Source of the DNA: Owenia fusiformis
Taxonomy: Eukaryota; Annelida; Polychaeta; Sabellida; Oweniidae
Direction: 5' to 3'
Length of the DNA: 64,000 nt
NCBI GenBank assembly: GCA_903813345.2
Contig: CAIIXF020000011.1
Coordinates: forward strand, 11,878,842 to 11,942,841
Positions 1-11,089 of the stretch are shown piece by piece (position 1 is the first letter of the stretch; each line of letters starts with the position of its first letter). The notes beneath the pieces were generated by a model, which was not told the origin of the DNA, did no database searches, and worked only from the letters and a program-made list of their open reading frames with translations. The position numbers and the translations under genes are program-made.

Positions 1-460
1 GTAGAGTCAAAATGTCTGATGATGATATACTGTGATCAGATTTGCTGCGGATTGGCTGGAATTGGACACACCTAGCATAGCTTTGTGTGAATCTGCTTTA
101 AAGGAAAATCAATTTTGGTTTTATAGTAAAACCTGTCTAATCCGAATGCAGTTGGGACCGGCTAAATTGAAATTGGGAGGTGTTCACATTTCAAGGCTTT
201 TTAACATAGGAGCCAATGGGAGGGAAAATGGGATTTTGTGATTTTGTATTCACAAATACAGATCTTTGTGGTTACTGTCAAAAACTCTTCTTCAAGGAAA
301 ATATTTTATATCAATAATTAACCATCAAGATTAGATAAAAAATGGTCTTTTCTTTCAATGGCAAGTACATTATTCCATATTTATCACAGTCTTTATCATT
401 AAATGTGCAGTCAATTGGATACCTTCAAATGTTATGAAATAAATCTTGTTCATGTTTCAG

Positions 461-2144
461 TTGCGACAAGAGAGGTATGACTTCTTTCCATTGAACAGAG
501 CGCTAACACTCAGCAATATGGACGAGGACTCCACTGAGTCAAAACTGGACGATGTTTACAAATGCGTAGTGGCAATCATGGATAAACAGAGAGAAGATGT
601 ATGTATTATTCCTTTCATTTACTTTGTTACGCGTATTACTTGTTTGCCAGTCAGCCTAGTCTTCTCACTTTTTGAATGTATTTGAATTGGAATTTGTTAA
701 CATTTTAAAACATTTTTAAAACATTTTAAAAGGTAACACCAGAGTTAAGTTCCAATCATTCCAATAAAACTTGCACTTGTGTTTTCAGGAGTCAAAGAAA
801 CAACGGGAAGAAGAGCGGGTGAAGCAACTTCAGTGGAGAGAACAACACAGGAATGCCTTACAACTACAGATGCAGGACTCTATAGATACAACTGACTCTA
901 ATTTTACATACACTGCCCTCTCCAGTCAGGGTATACGTAATCACCGCAATAACAAAAAACCTCTCAAAAATAGAAATATATCTCTAGAAAAGCAGGATTC
1001 ATTAGACTCACATGGGCCACTTAATGTGCCCATGATCTCAAAAGAGAAACCCCCACATAGCCCTATAATGGAGGTAGACTTTGGGAAAGAGATGGCTGCA
1101 AGCTGTGCTTCTCCATCATATACATCAGACCCTGTGTCTAACATGACTGCCCCTCATCCTCATATCGCAGCCTCAGAGACCCAGCAGGAATTTTTCAGAA
1201 GTCTTGAAGAGGAGGAGGGCTTGCAACACAAGGACTCTTGTACACCTCCCTCTGATGGCCAACATTCTGATTTACAGAGGGAGAGTCCCATTACAGTGGA
1301 TCTTATAAACTTTGGAGACGAGGATAAGCAACCAGATATTCATCATGCGGATACACTATTAAGACGAGGCTCTAGAGATAGTATACTCTCTGACACCAAG
1401 TCCCAGGGCACTCTATGTGGTGACACACCAGAAACGAAACACAGGGAATATACACCAGACTCCAAACCAGGACAATATACACCAGACTTAAAGGACAGAG
1501 AGTATACCCAAATGCGCAGCCCAAGTCCAAGTATTAGTTCCCTTGATCATGACCCACCTCGTCCTGTGAGACGTCGTGGAACTGTGGATCAGCCTCGTAG
1601 TATCTCTCATACCCCAGTGTCACAACGTAAATCGTCAAGTAGAGGCAGTCCAGAGTCAGTGTCTTCTAAGCCTCATTTCTCTCGCCAGAGCTCCATGGCT
1701 GATCACTATTCCGACACACCCAAAATGCAATCAAAGGAGCCTAGTTTGGATCCATCTATCCCGGAATCAGAGACCCCTAGGGATTCCCGTCAGAGTTCAC
1801 TAGATTCCAGGTATCCCCCACCCCCACCATTTGATCCATATGACATCCCCCCAGATCTTCCTCCTCCCCCCTCCCCACACAGACCTATTCCCCAGCATCC
1901 ATTCTCTGACACCCCACCTCCCCCATCACCCCCCAGGGGTCCCTCTAGTACCTCTTACCCCCAGGCTCCCATAAGGCCACAGTGTAGTGACGCAGCCATG
2001 CAGACAGAAAACAGAGAGGATGTCAGTTGTCAGACTGATGATGATTTGGATACGGAGACTCATTTCCCAGTCACCATGTCACCTTCACGGCGTGTTGCCA
2101 CACTCAAAGCTGAAGAAAGACCTGGGAGTGCAAGTTCTGTTTAA
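461..2144 (+). CDS. C-terminal two exons of an unrecognised Ser/Pro-rich protein (partial)
   Basis: Two coding exons are visible. Exon 461-598 follows a TTTCAG acceptor and ends at GTATGT (46 codons); exon 789-2144 follows TTTTCAG and runs to a stop (451 codons). Both are phase 0, so they join cleanly; earlier exons lie outside the window. The first exon and the start of the second are highly charged and look helical or coiled coil (KKQREEERVKQLQWREQ). The remainder is low complexity: acidic and serine-rich stretches, short repeats of the form EYTPDxK near 1447-1510, two RQSS motifs near 1686 and 1791, and proline runs (PPPPPF, PPPPSP) near 1810-1940. The last residues, A-S-S-V, fit a class I PDZ ligand (S-x-V). 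I do not recognise the family; a cytoplasmic tail of a membrane protein or a scaffold is possible, but no domain proves it. Confidence 0.75.
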
Positions 2145-3470
2145 ATATATCTGGATGCAAATTCGTCAACACTTACACCTGTTGAAGTTCTACATCACGT
2201 TCATCACCCAACCCCCTCCCATCTGTTTCCTAAAAGTATGAATTTGTTGGTGTTGATGTGCAAGATGCAAGATTAACGATTGTATAAAAATGGCCATTTA
2301 TGTTTGACCCCACCTCTTGTATTATGTCTTCTAATGTGGTGTGATTAAAAAATATTTATTAAGAAAAAGAAATAAGGATCTTGGATTGGCGTGGCAAAAT
2401 GGTCAGTTTTCTCTTTGTGTGATTTAAGGTGCAGCACCTGAATCATAGTTTCACTAGTAAATGGTGTATAAATTAATGAGACTGGTAAGGCCACTAGCAG
2501 TAGAAATTGTAGTTATTTGGAATGGAAATGAATGACAACCTTGATTATTTTGCAGTGAAAAATCAATGGATTCAGACATTTTTGGACAACATGAAGACAA
2601 CAACACAACAGAAACAAATTTTTGATTTTCTGGGATGAGTCCTCCTCACCCTCAGCATTGCTCTTCCTTGCAGCTGACAAACTGTTCAAACATAACCAGG
2701 GAATGGATCAAAGTATCAATGTTTTAAGTAACTAATTCAGTCATTGGTCAGAATACTGTAAAAATGTATATTTGCATCAAAATATGATTATACCCACCAC
2801 TGTGGTTAAACTGAAAACTAATTATTATCCACTTACAAAGATCTGTTTGTTTGTAACATACTTGCTCTTTCTATCTTTTCATCTTATTGGAGAGAGGGGG
2901 TTGGTAATGTAAATGTGTATTAGTGTGTATTTATACAAGATCCCCTGACATCTTGTATTTTGTTTATTATTGAATACAATGACGAATTGTATTATAGATA
3001 ACTTATTAATATTTATGAAGGCTTATGTTGATAGTGTAGAAAATTATATGACAACCGCACCTATATAAAAGATTGTAACTACTGTATATTGTAAATATTC
3101 TTTAATTCTATTTATGATGATGTACAAATAAATAGTTTACTGTCAAGCCATGTAGTATAATGTAATTAATCATATATAATTAATTAAACATGTTAAATAT
3201 TAAGTAGGTTATCATATGTATTTTATCTCAATGTTGAATATTTATGTGTAAATAATACAGGGTGGTCCAGGTAACTAATGTACCTTAACCTCCTGAACAC
3301 CCTGTAACTCTCTCTCTTGACATTAGCACTTAAGGCAATAATCTGAAATGGTAAATAGCAAAATGATTTAGAATATATTGTTGAAGAGAATAATCAGTAA
3401 AAAGATAAATAGGTAATATGAGATATCAAGACTCTGAATGGTACATAAACATACTACAATATGTCAATTG
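2145..3470 (+). other. 3'UTR and downstream spacer of the first gene
   Basis: AT-rich DNA after the stop codon with no coding signal. An AATAAA at 3127-3132 is a plausible polyadenylation signal, implying a 3'UTR of about 1 kb. Another AATAAA-like site lies near 3825. No ORF of interest is seen. Confidence 0.5.
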
Positions 3471-3591
3471 GTGCATTTACACGGGTGCATTTTGTCCATT
3501 GGTGTATTGTGTCCACTGATGCATTTTGTCCATTGGTGCATTTACACTGGTGCATTTTGTCCATTGGTGTATTGTGTCCACTGATGCATTG
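3471..3591. repeat. Two-copy 65-bp tandem repeat
   Basis: The unit beginning GTGCATTTACAC at 3471 recurs at 3536 with a 65-bp period and about one mismatch. Within each unit a shorter TTGTCCATTGGTG motif is itself repeated, so the array grew from a smaller module. Confidence 0.8.
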
Positions 3592-4100
3592 TAGTAATTA
3601 GTATTCTAAATTAATTTGAAATTAGTATTTGCTATTATTACTAATATAGCCTACATTGAATTTTATCCAGCAAGTTGGATGATATGTTTAAAATACTTGT
3701 GTGATACATATTATATCATTAAGCTAAAGTTACACCATCATTGTCTTATTACAATCACCATTATATAGCCATGTAAACTGTAAAGTATATACATATACAT
3801 GTCCTTAATATTCTACTGTTGAAAGATAATAAAATTTGTGAAATACAAAATTGTTCCATGTTGAATCTGTGAAAATATCATTTATCTAAAAATGAAGTCC
3901 AGTTTTATATCCTGCATATTGTCAGTCAAGGCATCTCCATCCATACATCCTTATATCCAACAGTTTTCTTAAACCTGCTACAGATATCACCCTCAAATGT
4001 TCAGGGATAACCTTTGTCATGTTCGTGTGCATGTAGATACAGTCTAAAATTTTCTTCTCCCCCCTCAGCTTGTAAAAAGAGAACTCACTTTAGCTTGTTA

Positions 4101-4195
4101 TAGGAAGCCATGCTCCCTCAGCATCTTAAATAGGAAGCCATGCCCCCTCAGAATCAAAAATAGGAAGCCATGCCCCCTCAGCATCTTAAAAAGGA
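4101..4195. repeat. 30-bp tandem repeat, three copies
   Basis: Three 30-bp units starting TAGGAAGCCATG lie at 4101, 4131 and 4161, differing at a few positions; a truncated fourth starts at 4191. Confidence 0.85.
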
Positions 4196-4618
4196 AGAAC
4201 ACCCTATAGCTTGTAAAAAAGCAATGCTCTTTCTTTTAAATTGCTTGTTGTGGTCACAGAATTCACATAACATAAGTGTAACAGCTGCATCTGAAATAAC
4301 TTGCAATAATCAAAGTGCCTCTTGGATTCTCCATCCTAAAAGCTGTTTCTACAGCTGATTAGTGTTGGGCATTCAGGATGAAAAATCTATATAGGATCAC
4401 CCATTGGTGGGGACAGATTACATATTTGTGTCCTTGTTACCAGAATATTTGGATCATCCCTTGTATTTAGAGAAAACAGCATACAGTAAAACCTGTATAA
4501 CATGTGGTCACATTTGCTTCGATTTTCATCACTGGTGCATGGCCGATGAGTATTTTGTTCAAAATCTGAAAAGTGTTCCACTAACACAGGTGTTCCACTT
4601 TTAGAGGTGTTCCACTTT

Positions 4619-6283
4619 CAGGGTTCGTACACCTTTTTCAAAATGAATTTCCCTGACAATTCCCTGACATTTCCAGGCAAAAAAGGAAATTTCCAGATCT
4701 AGTTTTCCTTGCACGGCCTCTAAAAAGTCTGTTACGCGGTAAACACGATACAAATATATGTCATATTCCGCAATGAATATGGCATCATCACTTGCGGTGT
4801 ATGCCAGATTCACCTGCGGAATATGGCATACACACTTACCAATGAGAACGTGATACAGAAATACGCAATTGTCAATTACATCGATTCAACGAATGTGCTA
4901 AAGTCTATAAATTATTATTATGATTACTGAATCAACATCTTAGTGCATTGAATATATCAGCTAATACAATTGAATAACAAAAATACATATATACTGTATG
5001 GCATATTTCGCAGTTGAGTATGCCATATTCCGCAGGAGAGTATGACATATTCCACAGTGAGTATGTGGTATTCACTGAAATCAATGTATTGCATATTCAC
5101 TGCGAAATATGCCATACTCACCTGCGGAATATGCCATATACTACAGGTGAGTATGACATATTCAACAGTATCACAAATACCGCACAACCATGAATATATG
5201 CCATATTCCGCGTAACACAAACAACTTTATTATTTAAAAGACAATACTTATTATGAAACATTTTGGGTTTGTCTTTTAGTACCATTTCTCATGACTAAAC
5301 AAGTGTCAAAGGGGTGCATCTTTTGGGGTTTGCATCACTACGAGTGAAGGAAAACCAAAAGGGGGTACGGGGGTTCACCCCCGGAAATTTTTCAAAATTG
5401 ACAATTGTATATGATGCATTCTAAGCATTTCAAACTATAATTTGTTAATGTTTTGTAATGAATCCAAATAAAAACTGAAACTTCAAAATGTTGATCTAAA
5501 GAAAAATTTCAACTCCCTTGAGGGGCAATGCCCACCTAATGAAACATATTTTATCAAATACTATCATTGTAAACATTATATGAAAAATGGCAAGTGGCTT
5601 CTTGGGCAGAGGCTCTATATATAGTAACAAAAGCATTGGTACATAAAATTTTAACAAAATCTGTCAACTGATATTTGAGTTATCACCCTGATAGATAAAG
5701 AGACTGAATACGATCGGACTATCGAACAGACAGCTCCTTATTAGTATAAATACAATTCCAAACTGTAAAGAGTTCCCAGATTTTTTTTTGTTTTTCACCT
5801 CCCGCCCTCCTCAGATTAACCCCTCAACAAACCATGAAACATATACCAGTAATTAACTTTGAATGGCCTAAGACTAACTTACTACTTGGAAAGCATAATT
5901 GTATTGAACCATCTACCATGATGTATGGTATACATATTCTTTATTTGGTTTCAGTATAATGTTCACACTATTCTTACAAATAGCAAAACCAGATTTAATG
6001 TCATTCAATCAACCCTAATGAAAAGATTTACAATTAGTGGAAACAACTTAACATTTGATTTTGGATTTCATTGATATCCTGTCATAGCCTTAAAATGTAT
6101 TTTAAAACATTATTTTTTCAACAATCATACAAAATTCCCTGACATTTCCCTGACACATCTACTGTTTCAAAATTCACTGACATTTTTGGCCCTTTTTGAC
6201 TCAATTTTAAAATTCCCTGACATTTCCAGCACCTGGAAAAATAAATCAATTTCCCTGACATTTCCAGGTGTGTACGAACCCTG
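4619..6283. mobile_element. Non-autonomous DNA transposon with CAGGGTTCGTACAC terminal repeats
   Basis: Termini CAGGGTTCGTACAC (4619) and GTGTACGAACCCTG (ending 6283) are inverted, followed inward by subterminal copies of TTCCCTGACATTTCC. The insert is flanked by ACTTT at 4614-4618 and 6284-6288, consistent with a 5-bp target duplication. The CAGGG start resembles hAT ends, but hAT elements normally make 8-bp duplications, so the superfamily is unsettled. No transposase was found. Confidence 0.6.
4730..5217. mobile_element. Small element with TGTTACGCGG termini and internal palindromic repeats
   Basis: Perfect 10-bp inverted ends (TGTTACGCGG at 4730, CCGCGTAACA ending 5217) enclose many direct and inverted copies of a CATATTCCGC / GCGGAATATG motif. 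It lies inside the 4619-6283 element, giving three nesting levels. No clear target duplication is visible. Confidence 0.55.
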
Positions 6284-6697
6284 ACTTTACAGGTTTCACT
6301 GAGCTTTCTTCGATGTCATTTTCCACCAATTAAAAACATACTATTTTCTGATTACTGTATATGATGCACACATTTATTCAGACCTGTTCTGACAGATACA
6401 TGATTAAAAATTTTATTAATAATTCTTCTGATTTAAAAGTAATTTCTGATGTAATGCAATTTCATTTTTAATGTACATGAGATTATAATTAATTTCTAAT
6501 GCCACTTTGTATCTGTTGTAAATTCATTTGTAAACCATGTTCCATAATTCATTCTATGAAAATGTCAAAAACAGTTCACTTATTAGTAATCTTGACCTTG
6601 TCAAAAATATTCAAGGTAAGGGTACATACTGAAACATCATAAGCTAAGAAAATTGAACAATCAATTGTAACCATGTAAAAATCATGACATCAAAGTA

Positions 6698-8537
6698 TAG
6701 GGTGTCTCAAAAAATGTACCCAAAAGTATATCAACAGCATAGACAAACCAATCAATATTTTGCATGGCCTTGTAGATAAAAGATGAAAGTTTTTTCCCAT
6801 ATACTCAATTTTTAATACAGTTTTACCTTTTTGATACTTTAACCCGTTACCTTTTACACCACATATTTAATGAAATCTCATATTTCGATGACAGTTTGCA
6901 TCCTTACTACTACATTGTTCATCACATTTGATATTTCTGGTGGAATGTTTTGATTTCTGTTCGGATGCTGGTCTTAAGTTGATCTAGGTCTCTTTGTTGG
7001 GGTTTAGCATAAAAATGGTCCTTCAAATAGCCTCAGAGAAAAAATGGGCCCTCAAACATGGTGAATAGGGAGTCCCTCACAATGTCTTGTAGCCCCCTTA
7101 TACAGAGAGGTCAGAGGTTCAAGAAACTGCATTGGTTGGGATTCTAGTGTAGCCTTAATTGTGTGTGTCAATTTGAGACCACTGTGTTTTTATTTGGATA
7201 TCATTTGGTCTCTAGGCTAGCCTGTCTAACCCTGGAAGGTAACTCCTGAATCATATGCCGATAATTGACCTGAATATCTGTATTTGTTCTGCCATCATCA
7301 TCCTCAAACATTTTTCTCTGTGGCTATTTGAAGGTGTGTTTTAATGCTCATTCCAAGCAAAAAGACCAAGAACAACCAAGAAATCCAAAACATTCCACCG
7401 GAATTATTATCAAATGTGATGAACAATGTAGCAGTAAGGATTAGAGGTGTCAAGTTTTAACCGGTTAACCGCCGATAATGCCTTAACCGGTCTGTGTTTT
7501 TATGGGTGGTTAGTTGACCGTGTATAATTCTGCTAATTCCCGCGCTAATATTGCATGCTCATCTGTTTGGTTTTAAAGTGTCAGTTTCACGTAAGCCACT
7601 CATACATGTCATAAGTCCGATAACTCCTTACAAACATCCAATCAGCAACTTTAATCCCTGACACATTGCTTTCCCGAGCTTACTTTGCATGTTAATCTGT
7701 TTGTTTTTCAAGTGTCAGTTTCATGTGAGCTACATGTACTCATACATGTGATAGTTCTGATCACTCCTTACAAACATCCAATCAGCACCTTTAATCCCTG
7801 CCACATTGCTTTCCCGCGCTTACTTTGCATGTTAATCTGTTTGTTTTTCAAGTGTCAGCCATGTGTAATCAACTCATATTGCAAAACTATTTCATAAATA
7901 AATTATATGCATTTTTTAATTCTTCAGTTTTGTTATATTGTTGTCTATCAACGTCGCCAAAATGTCAAAGGTCAAAGCCTCGCTTTGGTAGTGAGAAAAT
8001 TAAAATCAAAATAAACACTAATCAGCTGCAATTCTCGTTGTTATGGTGCGTTCGTGGAGATTCCAAGGGTAAACCAGTGTGGTAATTTAGAGGTACCGGT
8101 AGTCAGGTAGTGTATGAATAGAATAGAGTAAAGCTTGACGAACGTACAAAATAAACGCTGATATATCATTTTTCCATTTTTTTCAACTTTCAAGATCGAA
8201 GATGAAGATTTCATTTGAAATTATCAGTTCAAATTTCCCGCCGGTTAACCGACTTTAACCGGTAAAAACATCCGGTTAACCGGTTAATGCTCAAGCAGTT
8301 AATTGACACCACTAGTAAGGATACAGGCTGTCATCGAAAAATGAGGTAACATCGATTATGTGGTGTAAAAGGTAAAGGGTTAAAGCATCAAAAAGACAAG
8401 ACTGAAATAAAAATGGTGTATTGGGGAGAAAACTTTCATGTTTTAGCTACATGACCATGTGAAAAATGTCTGAAAATATTGATTGGTTTATCTGTGCTCT
8501 TGATATACTTTTGGGTACATTTTTTTGAGACACCCTG
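6698..8537. mobile_element. Foldback element with mariner-like ends and mirrored transposase remnants
   Basis: Inverted ends AGGGTGTCTCAAAAAA (left) and TTTTTTTGAGACACCCT (right), each flanked by TA, indicate the Tc1/mariner group. The left arm (about 6730-7040, minus) and right arm (about 7320-7441 plus 8323-8440, plus) are inverted copies of the same stretch. Both read as the decayed C-terminal end of a transposase (residues like PQQRDLDQLKTSI in the left copy). The right arm is interrupted by a hAT insertion. Confidence 0.65.
7442..8314. mobile_element. hAT-type non-autonomous transposon with perfect 8-bp target duplication
   Basis: Termini TAGAGGTGTCAA and TTGACACCACTA match in inverted orientation at 11 of 12 positions, with subterminal TTAACCGGTTAACC palindromes on both sides. 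GTAAGGAT is duplicated exactly at 7434-7441 and 8315-8322, the 8-bp duplication typical of hAT. The uninterrupted target is present in the other arm of the host foldback near 6913. The interior holds a roughly 140-bp tandem repeat (near 7540, 7680 and 7820). No transposase is encoded. Confidence 0.85.
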
Positions 8538-8824
8538 TATAAGAGAACAACAGACTTGGGAATTCTTATCTTACGAAAGCTTCTGGTAAACCCCTGAAAA
8601 AATACTGATTAAATCAGTTATGAATCTTAAATAGCGATGACATTAGATGACAGATTTTTTATTTTATCCATTTCGTTCACAAGAATCATTATGAGGACAG
8701 TTTGTAATCTAAAAAAAATAATGTGCATTATGATCAATAAAATGCTAATGCCTGAATCATATTACGACATCAATATAGTTAAAGACAACTGAATCTCACA
8801 GACTCCATTGCTCATGCATTTCCA

Positions 8825-11089
8825 TTACATTGGTATGACTAAATTGTTCATTATTTCTCTCACTGCTGGGAATATAGAACAATCTGGAAGCTTCTGGTGA
8901 AAGTCTGTGAATCTTTTCAACATTTGTTGAACAGCCATTGTTGCTGGTGTGGAAGTGGCGCCACCTATCTGGCCAGGCTTGGGCTCAGCAACTGTTGTAA
9001 TGTTTGTGTTTATGTCATATAAAACTGGAACAACTATTGTTTGGGGGTCTGTGCCTGGGGGAACTGCAACACCCACCCGCGTGAACTGAAGCTGAAACAT
9101 CAGAAACACATTAAATTATTAAAACATGAGAAATATATTTATGTGAACAACATGAAAAATACATTGATAAGCCTAACATGCAAAATGTTTCCACCTGCCA
9201 TTTGTTACAAATGCCATTCATCGAACACCATGTTATAGATGCCGAAATCTGAACATCAACCACTGAACACCATCCAACATTAGTTGAAAAGACTATAACA
9301 ATATGTCATTGTATGGTGGTGACAAGTGGTGACATACGATACAAACCATGAGAAAAAATATATTCAGGAGAAATTAATAAATGGATGAGTTGAAAAACAT
9401 ATTGATAAGAGAACATGAAAAGTGCATTGCTAAGAAAAACATGAGAAATACATTGCTAATATTAACACTTTTTATTTACTTATTTATAAATAATAAAAAT
9501 GCAGAATAAAATCTTGTGCTAAGGGGCAAGGGCTGTTGTAAAAAAGGCAGTCTCAGTTGTACGGACAATGAAAATCAATGATAATATTACTAACCATAAT
9601 GAGCATCTTTGATTTAATCATGACAGCAGGGGTGCCAGCAGGGGCCAGAGGGGGTGAGCCAGGAGAAATCGTCAAACACCATCTCACCTCCCACTTTACA
9701 CCACGATCGGGATACTACAAGAAAAAAACAAACATGGAATCAAATACACCTGAAATTACAAAAACATCATAATGTATTCAGCCTTGGATATGAAAAATTA
9801 TTTTTTCAAAATAAACATCAGAATCAGAATAAGATTGTCAAATGTTTCTTAATTAAGTTGCACATTAAACATTACTGTACACCATTTTCACAAAAGTGAC
9901 TTACCAGCTCCAGCCTCATGATTTGGATACAATCTTTCAAGATCCTATATGGTGCCGTGAGCAGCCTGCTAAATGCTAGGAGAACGTTGACCTTATATGG
10001 AGGACAGGCAACCTTCAATTCAAAGAATTTCTCAAGTATCTGGATATCTTCCTGGTTCCATTGATCAGCGTACTCTGAAAATTCAATGATGGGGGTAAAT
10101 ATCTTTAATTTGAAACTTTATTGGCGCAAAACATTTTTATTGGTTTTCAATTCATAAAAATTGAAAAGTCATTAACTGACACTTTTATTGTTCATCAGAT
10201 TCAGTCAATCATTGCTTGATATACCAGTAGACTTTATTGCTCAGGGTTGCCCAAACCAGGCAAAAACATGCTGGACTGAATGGAACAGATTTTGGACTTT
10301 GCCTTAGGAATTTGGGACTTTCAAACAAAATTACGGACCTAATTACCCAAATGCGAGTAGGTAGTTACCAGTTTCACCACCAGGTGGCTGATTCGGGTCA
10401 ATTAACATGGCAGGTATATAAGAAAGTTCCCTTAAACTTGAATATTATCAATTTAAGTGGCTCAATTTTCATATAACCCTTATGTGTCTGATACTTATAC
10501 TAATGAAAATATGTCCAGTAAAGCAAAATATTATCTGTCCACTAAAAGAAAAGATATTTCATTTTTTGTGATTTTATAGCATGGGGTCTATGGGGAATCT
10601 CCCCGAGCTAGAAGTCACATTTTCAAAGAAAATTAATTTTTCAAAGTTGATAAACACTTTTTAAAACCACATTTCTAGATGTAATTTTACATGTAGATTT
10701 CAAATATGATATTACTTTGACTTAATTTTGAATTTTTAATGACGTAAATCAAGATTATTTCTACTCACATCTGGGTTATTGGCTTAGTAAGGTTAACTAT
10801 GAATGCCAGCCCTACCCAGATGAAATAATCAAGTGTCCAATACCAAACAATTCATGGCTCAATCTTTAGCATATTGAATCATGTGTTCATTGCAATAATT
10901 GTTTTACTGATTTGAACAGGAAACATGATGTTTAGAAAATGTAGTAAGTTTGTAAATTTTTTAACCTTGGCTTGGAGTTGCTTTGAGTGAGAGAATCTGA
11001 AAGTTTGTAGGGTTCAGTGCAAGCCTGAACTGTAGTGTATCTGTCCTGAATTGTATTACACCTGCTTGGTCTGAGGGCACATTGTGAAG
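8825..11089 (-). CDS. MED14: MED14 exons 27-30: C-terminal domain (residues 1236-1461)
   Basis: Exon 27 ([18 protein letters not shown]), exon 28 ([14 protein letters not shown] and CIQIMRLEL), exon 29 ([18 protein letters not shown]) and exon 30 ([23 protein letters not shown]) match the end of MED14 in order. This part contacts Mediator tail subunits in known structures. The stop codon is at 8825-8827. Confidence 0.93.

Larger units (their letters stand above)
4484..6301. mobile_element. Outer inverted-repeat element, interrupted by a second element
   Basis: The left end CAGTAAAACCTGTA at 4484 is mirrored by TACAGGTTTCACTG ending at 6301. Without the internal insertion (4619-6283) this would be a MITE of about 150 bp containing GTGTTCCACTTT motifs. 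The same left-end sequence (AGTAAAACCTGTCTAA) also appears near 125, so the family is dispersed. Confidence 0.55.

Noticed and set aside
32-241. Plus-strand 69-codon ORF at the left edge as an upstream exon of the first gene
   Set aside because: It runs through a dispersed repeat (AGTAAAACCTGTCTAATCCG) and no splice donor joins it convincingly to exon 461-598.
4957-5220. Minus-strand Cys/Tyr-rich ORF
   Set aside because: Arises from the CATATTCCGC palindromic repeats of a small transposon.
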